DNA of 64,000 bases from Zingiber officinale (GCF_018446385.1 NC_056004.1:8708767-8772766); one strand, 5' to 3'. Counted from the first letter of the stretch, positions 10,967 to 24,136 are shown. Made by a program: numbers and translations. Notes: generated by a model not told the origin, from the sequence alone.

Positions 10967-12212
10967 TTAGAATAGCTCTGGATATTTCTGTCTCATACTG
11001 TCCTCCCACTCCCAAGTGACTTCCTCGTGCTTCTGGTTTTGCCAGATGACCTTCACTAGTGGTACTTCTTTATTTCTTAGTCTCTTGACTGCTCTGTCCA
11101 CTATCTGTGTAGGTCTGCTCTCATAACTAAGATCCTCTTAGATCTGCACTGACTGAGGCTGAATCACTTGGCTCGGGTCATGGAGACACTTCTTTAGCAT
11201 GGAGACATGAAATACTTTGTGTATTGCCGACATGTCTTGTGGTAAATCCAGCTTGTAAGCTATCTTCCCAATCCTCTCTATGATTAGGTAAGGTCCTACG
11301 TAGCGAGGACTTAACTTACCTTTCTTGTCAATTCTCATCACTCCCTTCATAGGAGAGACTTTGAGAAAAACTAAATCCCCTACTTGGAATTCCAATGGAC
11401 TACGGCGTGTGTCAGCATAACTCTTCTGTCTGCTCTGGGCAGTCTCAATTCTCTGTTTGATTTTCTGGATCGCCTGAGTAGTCTCATCTATCAGCTCTGT
11501 CTGAATGCCCAGCTCTACTTCCATTTATTTTGTGATATGCACTTCCTGCCATACAATGCCTCATAAGGTGCCATCAAGATGGTGGCCTGATAGCTATTGT
11601 TGTAGGCAAATTCAGCTAAGCACAGATATTTGCACCAACTTCCCTTGAAATCTAGTGCACAAGATCTGAGCATATCTTCTAATATCTGATTTACTCGCTC
11701 TGTCTGTCCATCAGTCTGAGGATGGAAAGCTGTGCAAGACTTGAGTTTGGTGCCTAGTGCATTCTGAACACACTCCCAAAAGTGAGGTGAAACGTCCATC
11801 TCTATCAGAAATGATAGATTTAGGAACTCCGTGAAGTCTGATTACCTCCTTAACATATAGCTGTGCCAACTGCTCTATAAAGTGGGACACCTTGATGGCT
11901 AGAAAATGAGCAGACTTGGTTAATCGGTCTACTATTACCCATATCGCATCATATCCATTTGTGGTTCTTGGGAGACCTGTTATAAAGTCCATGGATATGT
12001 CTTCCTACTTCCACTCTGGTATTGGAAGAGACTGTAGAGCCCCTCCTGGTCTCTGGTGTTCTGTTTTGACCCTCTGACATGTCAAGCAGGTACTGACATA
12101 TTTAGCAACATCTCTTTTGAGTCCAGACCACCAGAACCTTTGTTTCACGTCTTGATACATCTTGGTAGAACCAGGATGCATGGAGTAAGGTGTACTATGG
12201 GCTTCTTCTAGA
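10967..12212 (-). pseudogene. gypsy integrase and chromodomain-like tail, broken
   Basis: Read right to left, this holds the integrase zinc region (two His, then CLTCQRV), the catalytic core with Asp in MDFITGLP, Asp in SDRDGRF and Glu in [11 protein letters not shown], then a C-terminal domain ending in a chromodomain-like stretch whose stop is at 10969-10967. The polypurine tract (reverse of ATCCCCCATACC) follows at 10932-10943. Breaks are a stop in place of Trp after IPEWK (12005), a frame change near 11800, and a stop before EDLSYES near 11137. The right end is cut by the Athila insertion at 12213. By family the integrase inserts the cDNA, and the chromodomain directs it to heterochromatin. 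It is not functional here. Confidence 0.85.
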
Positions 12213-12217
12213 ATCTT

Positions 12218-13886
12218 TGATGTGCGTAGATTATATACTCTTTTATGCATGTTTTTACGCACATTTACATACTTTGAGCATGCTTGATCTATGCATTTTT
12301 ATACTTCCAGCTTTCGTTTTAGCATATTTACTCTTTTGGTTCGGAGATCTACTTTTTGTGCATTTTCTGTACACAGGAGTCGAAATTGGTGAAGATTATG
12401 CGTCCTCGGGCAAACTTGGAAGGAATCGAAGGGAGAGAGCATCAGGCCGTGTACCACACACGACCGTGTAGTTTTAACAGGAAGGGAAAAGGACATGGCC
12501 GGGTGAATCTCACACGGTCGTGTCTTGATTTGAAGAAATTAGAACAGATGCCTTACATGGCCGTGTAGATCTACACGGCCGTTTGAGGTTTCCAGAGGCC
12601 AAGCAAGTGGTGGCCGTGTGCACCACACGGCCATGTAGTATTTCTAGAGAACAGAAGGGTCCTGGCCGTGTGGATCTACACGGCCGTGCTTGGTTGCTTT
12701 AAAGAGAAGAGAGCTAGGCCGTGTGAGTCACACGACCGTGCAGCTTTGGCAGAGAAGGAACTGGACATGGCCGTGTGAATCTCACACGGTCGTGTCATGG
12801 GGCCGTGTGGCGCCCGATTTCCTGCTCTATTTAAACCCTCCTTCATGAATTGAAAGGGGATCTCTCCCCCTTTGGGGAGAAGGCAAGATTTGGTGGTTTC
12901 CTCCCATTCTTGGGAGGATTTCTGGACGATACGAGGGGAGTTCTTGACGATTTCGACTCCGGAGCGAGGATTGGATCCGAATACGAGGCTTCTTCGTAGA
13001 TAAGTTTTCTCTTTCCCCCTTTTCTTGGTTTCTTGGATTGGGGATTTAAGAAATGCTTGTAATCTTTATTTCTTCGGGTATTCTTCCTCGATTCATGGAG
13101 TAGATCTTGTATTCTAGGATTAAGGGAGTATTTGTATGATGGATTGATGTAATCTCTTATGGATTTGCCATTTTCTTGTTTCAATGACATTGTCTTGCTT
13201 GTATCAATTAGATCTTGAATGATTAATGGTGATTTGTGCTTAATTCTCATTCTTGATTGATTGTTTGGATTTCTTGTGGACTTTGTAAAGATAAACTCTC
13301 ACTCGATCATCCGAGGGATCCACGTGACAGGTGCAAGCCCGTGTAAGGACGTTTGAGAGATAATCTTGAAGAGGAAATAGGAATATTCAAGAGAGTAGGA
13401 TGGATCTTGTGATTAGTTTCTTGTATCTTGATAGATTAATAAGTTGTGGGCTTCTATGTTGATATCTGAGGAAGGCATAGTAATAGGTGCGCTTCTATGT
13501 AAGGACAACGTAGGTTCACGTCTAATTGATCATATTTAGATACATTTCTCAGTCCTTAGCCGGTTATCTATTGCAAGAGAGAACCGGCAACTTTCTACAA
13601 GTGTTTGGCAATTGAGGGATAAGAATTGGTGAACCATTTACATTCAAGAAATCTTACAAAGAAACCGAAACTCCTAGAATCTCCCTTTATCATAACCCAA
13701 AACACTAAACTCTTGTTTGTTGATCTTTAATATTAGATTTGTTTACCTTTATTTTGCATTTGAAACAATTGGATAGTCGTTTAGCTAATTCGCATTGAGA
13801 CATTTCTAGTGCTTATTCCAGTCCCTGTGGATACGATAATCTTTTATATTACTTGCGACATTTCCGTACACTTGCGGAGCGTAACA
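12218..13886 (+). mobile_element. 5' LTR of Athila-type element
   Basis: 1669 bases from TGATGTGCG to GTAACA, the same length as the 3' LTR. It contains a palindrome array (12445-12810), a TATA-like box (12825-12837) and a long 3' half without genes. The short frames inside are not coding. Confidence 0.93.
12445..12837 (+). promoter_or_regulatory. GGCCGTGT palindrome array and TATA box in Athila LTR
   Basis: Seven inverted-repeat units of the form GGCCGTGT, a few bases, ACACGGCC(GTG) repeat about every 45-60 bases, plus one half unit at 12801. They stop just before CTCTATTTAAACC (12825-12837), the probable TATA box. The spacing sequence between units is unrelated, so the palindromes themselves are what recurs. 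The same array lies in the 3' LTR and, with different spacers, inside the element at 27890-28225. Confidence 0.65.
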
Positions 13887-13892
13887 AGTTTT

Positions 13893-13910
13893 TGGCGCCG
13901 TTACCGGGGA
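13893..13910 (+). other. Primer binding site, Asp-tRNA type
   Basis: TGGCGCCGTTACCGGGGA starts six bases after the 5' LTR end. This is the primer-site type usual for Athila-group elements and sets the orientation of the element. Confidence 0.85.
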
Positions 13911-14134
13911 CTGCGCTATAACATTAGGAATTATCAATTGAGTTAGACTAAACATAACATTTGTTTTCCTTTCATATTGCATAGTTGTAACTAATATTAG
14001 ATTTCTGCTTTTACTTTCTTGTATAACTTTTACTTCTTGTTAATTCTTTTTGTACAAATTCAATTCTGCATTTTTGATTCTTTTATTTTTTTTCTTTTTC
14101 TGTTGAATTGTCATTTGCTATCTTGTTCTTGTGT

Positions 14135-14766
14135 ATGCGAAGATCTAACTTTGCAGGGGAATTCTTTCCTTTTGACCCTGGGATTGACAGAACTTTCCAT
14201 AAAAGAAGAATTCTGCAAAGGCAAATAGAAGAACAAGAATATCTAAACATGGTGTGCAAGTCACTAGGAGATTATGGAGCTCCGAAGTCTGCAAAAAAAA
14301 TGGGAGCAATTGTTTACCCTAACATACAAGCAAGAAATTTTATACTCAAACCATCTTTTGTTTCCATGGTTTAGAAAACTCAGTTTGGAGGATTGGAGAT
14401 TGAGAACCCTTATTCCCATTTGATGGAGTTTTATAGATATTGTTATACTTTGAAATATGAAGAAGTTTCATCTGATATTGTTCTGTTGCTTGCTTTTCCT
14501 TTTAGTCTGAAGGATGCTGCAAAAAGATGGTATAATTCTCTAAAGTCTCAAAGTATCAAAACATGGGATGAGTTAGAGCAAAAATTCCTTGACCAATATT
14601 TCCCTCCAAGGAAAACTACTTATTTGAGAAGTCAAATTTTAAATTTTAAGCAATTGGATGGAGAAAAATTATACCAAGCCTGGGAAAGATATTCTTCTCT
14701 TCTGCAGTTATGTCCACATCATGGAATTGAGAAATGGTTAATTATGCATTTGTTTTATGTTGGGCT
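14135..14766 (+). pseudogene. Athila-type gag, N-terminal part, split by CACTA
   Basis: The likely start is the ATG at 14135 (protein begins MRRSNFAGEFFPFDPGIDR, typical of plant gypsy gag). One in-frame TAG at 14372-14374 interrupts it. Then comes the Retrotrans_gag domain, with ENPYSHLMEF, a Trp-Tyr in KRWYNSL and the TWDELEQKFL segment. The frame stops inside the CACTA terminus. Removing 14767-19239 and one GCT copy continues the domain into 19243. Gag packages the RNA in family members; this copy cannot make it whole. Confidence 0.85.
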
Positions 14767-17700
14767 CACTACTACAAAATGAGCCTAAGGTATCACTTTG
14801 GGAGCAACACTTTAGTAAATTGTTGTCATATATCAAGTTTTGGAAAAAACATGCAACACTTTCAAATAAGTGTTGCATTATAACTAAAATGCAACACATT
14901 TTTTAAAAGTGTTGCAGTTGATATTAGAAATGGCAACACTTTTGTAAAAGTGTTGCAATAGTACAGGAATATGTAACACTTTTTAAATGTGTTGCGGTAG
15001 TAGTAATATTTGCCGCAACCGGGATAAATGATATGTTTATTTTTCGCAATCTACCAGCAACTATTTTTCACCAAACAGAGCTCCCATGCATGAACAAAAC
15101 TCGTGAACTCCCTCCCTAAACTTGCGACCTCCTTCACACGAACCTAAACCCGCAATCTCCCTCACGCAAACCCTTGAATCGCGTGTTCCTCCCCTCCCTC
15201 CACCAAACTTCTCTGCTCTAACCCTAAACTCGCAACCTCCTCCTCATGCTCCCTCAATCTCTGGCGAAGCCCTCTCCGTGGACGTCTCTAGCGAATTGAA
15301 CATCTTCGTCAGGTGTATAATCGTGTGAAAAGTGAGGAGTTTGTGGAAAATTATGATTTGTGGATTTTTCATGGAGTGGATCCATTATCATTTAAAACTA
15401 CAAAAAATTTAAATGACGACGTTCCATGAATCCATAAAAATATTAATGAATTATTACAAGATACCATAATTAAATAATAAATATTATTAGAGAAATAAAT
15501 TTATAGAATTTTTGTAATTTTTTTTAGAAAATTAAATAAAGTTAATAAGACGTGTTTTGAGAGAAATCTTATTTGGATAATAATTAAGTTGGAATTAATT
15601 GATTTCATTAAATTATTTAAATCTACCTATATAATATAATGTATATAATGGAAACTTAAGTTCCATACCCTAATTCCACTCGTGATTTCCCTTTCTCACT
15701 TGACGCCGCTACCCGTCCCTCCCCCTCTCGCAAACTCATCGCACTACCCCTATCGCCGACGTCGCTGCCCTTGCAGCGCCACTGATCGCCGTCTTCGGTC
15801 GTCGTTGTAACGACCCAAATTTCCCCATTTTGAGCTCCAAAAATAATTCAAAAATATTTTGAAATGCTATAGAAAAATTTTAGAGATTTTTAGGAATTTT
15901 TAGAGTATTTTTACACAATTTTTGGAGTTCATTTGGTATTTTTACCAAGAGGAAGAAGTAAAAAAAAATAATAATGATATATGTTGAAGCCGGGTTTTGA
16001 ACCCAAGATCACGGACCCAAACCCGAGTCTTAACGAACTCAGCCCAACCAACCGGTCTGCGCGAGTTTTGTTACTCAAGTATGGAGTGAAATATATTTAA
16101 ACTATAGTTCGAACGTTTAAAATAAATCGAATAAAAGTGCGCGGCTGAGGGATCGAAGCCGAGACCTTTGATCCGAGCAAAACCCCTCTGACCAGCTGTG
16201 CTAGCGGCCGATGTTAATTAAGGAAAGGGATGAATAATACTTAAGCAGTATTTAGATAATAAGACCATAAAAGAGAACTTAGGTTTATTTTCTCCCGACC
16301 CGAAACCTTTTCCTCCTCCTTCTCGCGGCGCGACGCCATTCTTCTCTCGGGCGGAAACACGAAGGAGCTAGGGTTTCCTCCCTCCGGCGGCCGGTGAAGG
16401 CTTTTTCCGGCCGGTCTTCACCCGTGCGTGACCACCTCGACGCAGGGAGCTCGGAAACACAAAGGAGCCGCGAGATTTGAAGTTTCTCCGAACCCTAGAA
16501 GTTCCTTTGTCCGGCAGCAAGTCCAAGAAAACTCAATGTAAGTGCTACTCACCTGCGGTAAGAGTAGTTTCGCGTTTTAGTTTCTTTCTTTTGTTTCGGA
16601 TTGTGTTGTGCCGAATTCATATTTGCTAGGGATTTTGATCTCTTTCTTTGCTTCCGGAGTGATGTGCAGAATTGAGTTTTTGCTAGAGGGTTAAGTGTAG
16701 TTCTGAGAATTGATTCCTCCCTTGTGTTTCTGCGGTAGCATGCTCAAAGATTGAATAAGTTTTGCATAGGTTTTATTTTAAAAACAAACCAGCAAGCATA
16801 ACTTAGTATTGTGCAATGAAAAGGGTAAAAGCAGCTTCTCTTGAAGTGTTCTGTGGAGTTCGGTTGTGCTGAGAAAGGGGCACGAGCAGTTCCCTTTGGG
16901 GCTTGCTGTGCAATTCGGATATTGCTGCTGCCAGGCAATGAACTTGTGATGGTTTAGATTTTTGAGCATGTGGTTTAGGTTCTAATTTTCCAGCAAGTTC
17001 TGGGTTGATTTATGCTACAATAGGGCCACGAATAGCTTCATTTGGAGCTTAGAGCAGCCACATTCCTTTTTGCATTTCTGTAGGCGTGATCAGTTTTGTT
17101 TAGAGCTTAGAACAACCCCTTTTTGGAGTTCATTCCAGTCCAGTTTTCTTTGTGTTTGCTGCAGAAACGCACAGCTCTATTTAGAGCTTAGAACAGCCTG
17201 TAGTGGCAATGCAGATTTATTTCTTTTCAAGCCTTTATATAGGATTTAAACGGTAGCAGATTTCTAGTTTAGTTCTGGAAGTGTTTAGTTAGATAACAGT
17301 GGCTTAGTTGTTTCCATATAGAAGTCCAGTTGTCAAATTTGAATGCCACGGAAGTGAATCTCTAAATTATGTTCCTATCCTTGCTGTTGATCCATATATG
17401 ATAGTATATGTTAAGCATTTAGTTGGCATTCAATTACATGTTTTAGTTACATGTTGCAAGTTATTGATTCTATTTTTTTGTAGATAGAAATTTGGTTTCC
17501 AAAGGAGTTAATGGTTTGACTTGAAGTTGAAGATATTATTTGATTTGATCTTCAGACAATAAGAGTATATTTTCTAGTTATGTTTGCTATGAGTTGAGCA
17601 TGACCAATTTTCTTTGCTATTAGATATGCACGAGTATATGGTTTAGTTTCTTTAGAGTGCAGATTTGAAGTTTACTACTTCCTTAACGAGCAAGAATAGC

Positions 17701-19239
17701 TCTTTAATTTAAAGCATGTGTTTCATTAAATCTTTTTAGAAGATTTTTGTATGAATTAGATGGGCAATAAAGTTGTTTTAAAAGACACTTTGAACTTTGC
17801 ATGTTCATTTGGAAGTGCTTATGAATGTTTGCCATGTAAGTTTAAATTAACTAAATCCCAAGTCCTTACTTCCATTAATCATAGAAAAGCATTTCATTTT
17901 GACTATGGAAATTACCCACTTGTTGCAATTTGATGCTTGAGGTTTAGTTCTTCCTGATGTGGCTTTATTGATAGCTATTTATTATTGCTATTGACTTTGC
18001 AAGTTTGATGCTCAATTATATAATTTTTTGCTTTGAATTATGATAAGTTTAGCATCCAATTGCAAATTTATAGAATAGGAGATTACTTGGACTAGTAACA
18101 TGTGAGTCTTTCCTCATGTTTGTATATGTTTTACCTCTTGCTTTTCGCTAACACCCATTTCACTACTATTTCCTTTATTTTCCAGGATTTCTAAGATCAA
18201 TGTGCTTTCGCATATATTTTTCTCATATAATAGTACTAGTTTATCATTCTTTATATGGTTGGTTCCTAGTTGTGCTATGAGGTTTGGTACTTCTTTGCAG
18301 TTGATCGAGCACAAAGGTTATTTTCCAACTGAAAGATGGTGGTTGGATAAGGTGTGTTTAAATATATTGTCAGTTGAGCAAAAAAATTATTACTTTTGCT
18401 ATATGATCAAATCTCTATTCTGACTTTTGTTGTCCACATTGTGATGCTTTTCTTGTAGGTGGCAAGCATTTTGGATAGCTAAGCAGCTGTTATAGTTGGG
18501 AATGGGAATGAGTGTTACATTTTGTATACCTATGTGATTTTTTTTAAGGCAATCAAAGAGTATGTATTGTTAGTTGTCTTTTTTGGGGTATTCAAGAAGG
18601 TATTAATTGGTGGCTTTTGTATAGTGCTTTAGTTGGCTATATATTTGTAGATGTCATTTATTGAATTTTATAAAATTCTTAAGCAGAATATAATGTGGTC
18701 ATATTTTGAATAATCTATTTTATACAAATGTATTTGATTGTATAATTAAATTGCATTATCAATAATATATTGATGAAAAAAATAAGTATTACTATTAATG
18801 TGCAAACATGTTACATTTTAAAAAATAAAACACAAATATAAGTGTGGTATATGTATCAATAAGTGATGCGTTTAAGAGGTAAAAGTTTTAATAAAAAGTG
18901 ATGCATTTAAGGAGAAAAGTGTTGAATTATTGTGTTAAAAAAATTATAAAAAGTGTTGCTATTAATAGTCAAAAGTGTTGCAATTGTTTAAGAGTAACAA
19001 AAGAATAAGTGTTGCTGTTGGAAGGAAAAAAGTGTTGCATATAGAGAAGTGTTTCCTTTGCTATATATCGCGACAGTTCAAGAAAGTGTTGCATAAAATG
19101 ACAAAAGTGTTGCGTTATATCTAACATGACAGGACCTGATAAGATAGAATGAAAAGCGTTACCTTAGGTATAATGCAACATTTATATGACCAAAAACAAT
19201 ACTTTAGGAGTGATGTCTTAGCCTCAATTTGTAGTAGTG
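14767..19239. mobile_element. Non-autonomous CACTA transposon
   Basis: Ends CACTACTACAAAAT and, inverted, CACTACTACAAATT. The 3-bp target duplication GCT lies at 14764-14766 and 19240-19242. Subterminal repeats of AAGTGTTGC and its complement crowd both ends (14810-15005 and about 18840-19115), as is usual for CACTA elements. No transposase is seen. The interior holds GC-rich leader-like DNA (15640-15805), a chromovirus LTR fragment (from 15806) and exon-like pieces near 18190-18360 that I do not recognise. It inserted into the gag domain of the Athila element. Confidence 0.9.
15806..17700 (+). mobile_element. Chromovirus LTR fragment inside CACTA
   Basis: Starts with a true LTR end, TGTAACGACCC, and follows the LTR at 1-3092 through the tRNA-like modules (about 15993-16055 and 16140-16205) and the CTCACCTGC region. 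The conserved LTR 3' block (GTCACCGGTAC and hairpins) is absent, so the fragment is truncated. The right boundary is uncertain and lies somewhere between 17300 and 17900. Confidence 0.6.
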
Positions 19240-19242
19240 GCT

Positions 19243-19486
19243 TTCTTTCTCAAATAAGAATCAACTGAATTTAGCATCTGGAGGATCATTTTTGAAAAAA
19301 AGTCTAGAAGAAACTTTTGAGATAGTTGACAGAATTACGTAAAATTCCAATGATTGGGCAGAGCAAGATAGCTCATTCTTAACAATGGATATCATTAGAG
19401 AAAAGGATGATGTTGAAAAAGGGCTTATCTTGAATCAAAACGATTTCTAAACATTATTTCCTTGGTGCTGTGTATCATTATCAAAA
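19243..19486 (+). pseudogene. Athila-type gag remainder and deleted protease region
   Basis: Continues gag after the CACTA: the segment starting SFSNKNQLNLASGGSFL completes the gag core and is followed by a stop near 19339. The zinc knuckle and the aspartic protease that normally separate gag from RT are absent, because only about 150 bases lie between here and the RT frame. The element had therefore lost them before or after insertion. Confidence 0.7.
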
Positions 19487-21312
19487 ATGTTTGGTGAAAA
19501 AGCATTTTCAACAGAAAAGGGGGTATGTCTTGGTGATCATAAGGAGGATGATCTGTCTTTAGATAATGAAGAGTTTTTAGAAGAAAGCTTGGCTAAGGAG
19601 GAGACTATGTTGATAGAACAAGAGCCAGTTTTACCAGAAATAGTACCACCTCAACTTGAACTTAAACCATTACCACCAAATCTTAAGTATGAATTTCTTG
19701 GTCCGAATTCTACTTTTCCAGTTATAATTAATGCTCAGTTAAATGAGTTTGAAACAAAGAGACTGTTGGATGAGTTAAGGTTGCATAGAAAGGCCATTGG
19801 ATATACAATTGATGATATAAAAGGGATTAGTCCATCTCTCTGTATGCATAGAATTTTACTTGAAGAGGGGTACAAGAACTCAATTGAGCATCAAAGGAGA
19901 CTAAATCCAAATTTAAAAGAGGTAGTAAAGAAGGAAGTGATTAAACTTCTTGATGCAGGGATTATTTACCCAATTTCGGATAGTGAATGGGTGAGTCCAG
20001 TCCACGTGGTTCCAAAGAAAGGAGGAATGACTGTTATCAAGAATGAAGAAGATAAGCTAATTTCAACACGAACAGTGACGGGGTGGCGAATGTGCATTGA
20101 TTATCGGAAGTTGAATAAAGAAACAAGGAAGGATCATTTCCCTTTACCATTTATTGATGAAATGCTTGAAAGATTAGCTAAACATTCCTACTTTTGTTAC
20201 TTGGACGGATATTCTGGATTTTTTCAAATTCCAATTCATCCTCAAGACCAGGAGAAGACTACTTTTACTTGTCCTTATGGTACCTTTGCTTATCGTCGGA
20301 TGTCATTTGGGCTTTGTAATGCTCCAGCCACTTTTCAGAGATGCATGATGGCAATTTTTTCAGATTTAATAGAAAAAATTATGGAGGTTTTCATGGATGA
20401 CTTCTCAGTTTATGGAAATGACTTTGATTCTTGTTTGTCAAATCTTTCTACTGTTCTAAAAAGGTGTGAAGATACAAACCTAGTGTTGAACTGGGAAAAA
20501 TGTCATTTTATGGTTAAGGAAGGAATAGTTTTGGGGCATAAAATTTCAGAGCGTGGTATTGAGGTAGATCAAGCAAAAGTGGAAGTAATAGACAAATTAC
20601 CCCCACCCATCAATGTAAAAGGAGTTAGGAGTTTTTTAGGACATGCTGGTTTCTATAGACGTTTTATTAAGGACTTTTAAAAGGTTTCCAAGCCATTAAC
20701 TAATCTGTTGATTAAAGATGTTGAGTTTTGTTTTGATAGCGAATGTATTGAAGCCTTCAATAAAATCAAGAGTGCTCTTACAACAGCTCCAGTCATTCAA
20801 GCACCTGATTGGGATCTTCCTTTTGAAATAATGTGTGATGCTAGTGATTTTGCTGTAGGAGCAGTTTTGGGACAACGAAGAAATAAGATTTTACATGCGA
20901 TCCATTATGCAAGTAAAACACTTGATGCAACCCAAGTAAACTATTCTACTACAGAAAAAGAATTATTGGCAGTGGTATTTGCTATTGATAAATTTAGATC
21001 CTATCTAGTAGGATCAAGAGTAATAGTATATACTGATCATGCAGCTATTCAGTATCTACTTGGAAAGAAAGACGCTAAACCTAGGTTAATCAGGTGGATT
21101 TTACTTTTGCAAGAGTTCAACCTTGAGATTAGGGATAAGAAAGGAGCTGAAAATGTAGTAGCGGATCATTTGTCTAGAATATCTCAAAAGTCAGAAAATG
21201 AGGTGGATTTTGATTTACCTATTGATGACATATTCCCGGATGAACACTTATTAGCTTTATCAAGTGTGAAAACTCCTTGGTACGCAGATTTTGTGAATTT
21301 CCTTGCTAGTGG
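19487..21312 (+). pseudogene. Athila-type reverse transcriptase and RNase H
   Basis: RT spans about 19720-20680, with RMCIDYRKLN, the FGLCNAPATFQ motif and the catalytic pair in FMDDF. A TAA at 20678-20680 separates it from RNase H at 20708-21312, which has Asp in MCDASDF, Glu in TTEKELLAV, Asp in YTDHAA and Asp in VADHLSR. The pol frame is then cut after FLASG by the insertion at 21313 and resumes at 26539. RT-RNase H copies the element RNA to DNA in family members. The start at 19487 is simply the first Met of an open frame; the natural polyprotein would start in gag. Confidence 0.88.
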
Positions 21313-23716
21313 TGTAACAACCACCCTTCTAACTACTACTACTCTCTAAGGATGACCGTTACTTACTACTAACTCTACTTAACCGGTATGATTAAAAATC
21401 ACATGGAAACCCTACCGAAAAATTTCGGCAGAGTCTCCCCTGTACCGGTGACCTTAAACTAACATACATAACATAATATACATAGCCACAGGCGGCTGGA
21501 ACACATATCAACACACAAAAGGAATAACATCACCACGCAGTTTAATGAAATCAAATCATGCAAGTAATGAATAGTGGAAACAAAATAAACATACAATTAA
21601 CTAACAGCGGAAGACTAAATGACTCATCTAATATATTCTTAATAAATGACAATCTTAATAAATTCTTAAACTAAGTTCCAAGGCTTCCATAGTCCTGGCA
21701 TCACACACCATCCGCGCCACTTTGTCGCCTTCTTTTCTATATCTTTTCCTTTCCTGTATCTGCAGTAAGAGGAAGTGTAGTCTATAAGCAAAATTTGCTT
21801 AGTAAGCGCTATCTAACTCACAAAATCTCGATATGCATGAGGATATACTGAAATCTAACACTGAATGCTCAAAAGGAAATCTACTCATGCTCATCTACTA
21901 GTGAGAGAAACATACTGAAAGGCTAAACATGTAAAGTAAATCTATACAATCATGCTAGCATAAAGGACTAAACTTACTGAATTCTAAACACCTTCTGAAT
22001 CTTATTTCACTTGTTCTAACTTAATCTTTAATACTTTATGTTTATGAAAAACTCGCTTTACTTGTTCAAAAACTTATACTTATAATACTTCAAAATAATA
22101 ATCATCTTCTTCTTGGGCCCGGCAACTGTGCTTTTACTTTTGTAATGACCCGACCCATTCGGCGGCCCATTTGGCAGCCCATTTGGCGACCCTATGGTCG
22201 TCGACCGTCGACCGTCGGCCGAGCCGTTACTACTAGGTTATCGAAACCTAGGGACGACTATGGGAGCCCAGCCCAAGGACAGAGAGTCCAACACAGTGCC
22301 ACTGATAAAAGTAAAATACTTATTATCTTTTAATACTTCTATATAATGCCTCGGCATTTTCTTTAGCACCTTGTGTGCCAAAATCCCTAAAGTCTTGACT
22401 TTGGGATCTTCTTAAGGCCTTGGCCTTTTCTTTCTTTTCTTTATCTTTCTTATACTTGTTAATACTTCTAAAAGAATACTTCTTTAAAAAGAAACTGAAA
22501 TGTTTAAGCAAATTCTAACTTTAAAATGCTTAAACCAAAAACCTGCCTACTATGTTAATAAAATTCTGCATATTAAGTTAACATAAATCTGCATACTTTA
22601 CTAAACAGATTCTGAAATACTAAACAATCAAAAACTGTAGTGCTAACAATTCAAAGTCTATAATGCTAACAATTCGAAATCTACTAAGCTAACAATCAAA
22701 TATTTGCAATGCAAGCTCTAAAACTAGTATAGGACTAATGGGCTATTCTTGTTCACCATATAGCACATTCCATTGAACTATAGCATGGCAGGAAACCAAA
22801 AAGCAAGGAAAAGAAGACTAATTCCCTAACCTATACAACCTTTCCTTCTTTCTTTAGGGTTCATGGCAGTAAGCATCAAAACAAAACCCCTTAAAACCAT
22901 GCTTTGAAATCTAAAAGGAATCAAGAATCCGAAAACCTCAATATATGGCAGAAAACCAAAAGAAATCCCGGAACTACTCTTACCGCAGGTGAGTAAGCAA
23001 CTTACCTCTTGTTCTTTGACTCACAACCGGAATAACTTCTAGGGTTTCGGCGAGCTCGAGATCCCAGCTCTTCCTTGTACTCACGAGCTCTCCTTGACGA
23101 GAGGGACTCGGGTCCGAGAAGAGCTCGCGGAAATCCTCTTTGGTCGGCCACCGGAGAAGCCCCAACTCCCTGCTGCGTCTTCACCCGAGAAGAGGAGTGT
23201 CGACGCGCCGCGCGTGAGAGAAAGGGGAGGAAGTTAGGTCACGGGTGAGAAAAGAATATAACTTAACCCTCTCCTTAACTTGTCCTTTTATAACTAAACT
23301 ATATTACATGTTCTTATCTATTCACGAAATAATCGCGGAACAGTTGGTCCGTTGGGTTTTGCTCGAAACCGCGGGTTTGGGCTTCGATTCTCAGCCACAG
23401 CCGTTTTTCCCTAATTTATTTCTTTGTTATAAATTTCTATTACTTAAATAAATCTCTTACTTTATTTATTCAAGTAACAACTGCTATCCCAGTTGGTTAG
23501 CCGGGTTTTGCTCAGGTCAGGGGTTGCCGGTTCGAACCTCGGCTTGGACATTTTTTTGTCACAACTTCTTTCTTTTGGTAAACATACCAAACGACCTCCA
23601 AAAATTCCATAAAAATACTCTAAAAATTTATAAAAATTTCTAGAATTTTTCTAAAGCATTTATAGATTTTAATAAGGTCTTTTAGAATTCTAAATCATGA
23701 AATTTGGGGTGTTACA
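21313..23716 (-). mobile_element. 3' LTR of the deleted gypsy element
   Basis: 2404 bases, reading TGTAACACCCC...GGTTGTTACA on the minus strand. The conserved hairpins are at 21411-21499. A tRNA-like box pair lies on the + strand at 23485-23538 (TATCCCAGTTGG, then GGTTCGAACC), with a second weaker one at about 23340-23390. Confidence 0.92.
23485..23538 (+). other. tRNA-like A-box/B-box pair, antisense to LTR
   Basis: TATCCCAGTTGG at 23485-23496 and GGTTCGAACC at 23529-23538, 32 bases apart, fit RNA polymerase III internal promoter boxes closely. The partner LTR has the same pair at 26302-26313 and 26346-26355. Confidence 0.6.
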
Positions 23717-24136
23717 ATTCTCCCTCCCTTATAAAAAGTTCGTCCTCGAACTTAGAATAATTCTGGACATTTCTATCTCATACTGTCCTCATGCTCCTAA
23801 GTAACTTCCTCATGCTTCTGGTTCTAAATGACTCTACCAATGATACTCTTTTGTTCCTTAGTCTCTTAACTTCTCTATCCTTTCTAAACATACTTATGTA
23901 TATATGAATATAAGAGAAACAAAACTAAAATTTTCTCTATTCTTCCTAAACATATGTATCAAAACATAGAAAATTAAAACATGAATTGTCTTCTTTCCTA
24001 AGCACATATTAGCAGATACTCTATACTGCAAATAATAAAGAAAGCATAAAAGAAAATTAAATACTTTCTTACTTGAAGACGGCAAGGATGGTGCTGATGT
24101 GTGATGCTAGAGAATGGGAACTGCTCTGATACCAAC
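23717..24136 (-). other. Residual interior with deletion junction and primer site
   Basis: Minus strand: TGGTATCAGAGC (24134-24123), then leader similar to 53440-53650, then at about 23885-23868 a join to DNA equivalent to the end of pol (segment near 57110), then the pol stop and a purine tract next to the LTR. Leader and pol carry a similar GGATAGAGAAG-like string at the join. No coding capacity remains. Confidence 0.8.

Noticed and set aside
12445..12810. CRISPR array
   Set aside because: Units are inverted repeats with unequal spacing in a plant LTR; the direct-repeat and spacer structure and any cas gene are absent.
19487..21312. Endogenous plant pararetrovirus
   Set aside because: RT-RNase H is followed by a full integrase and bounded by LTRs with a TSD; no movement or coat protein domain is seen.
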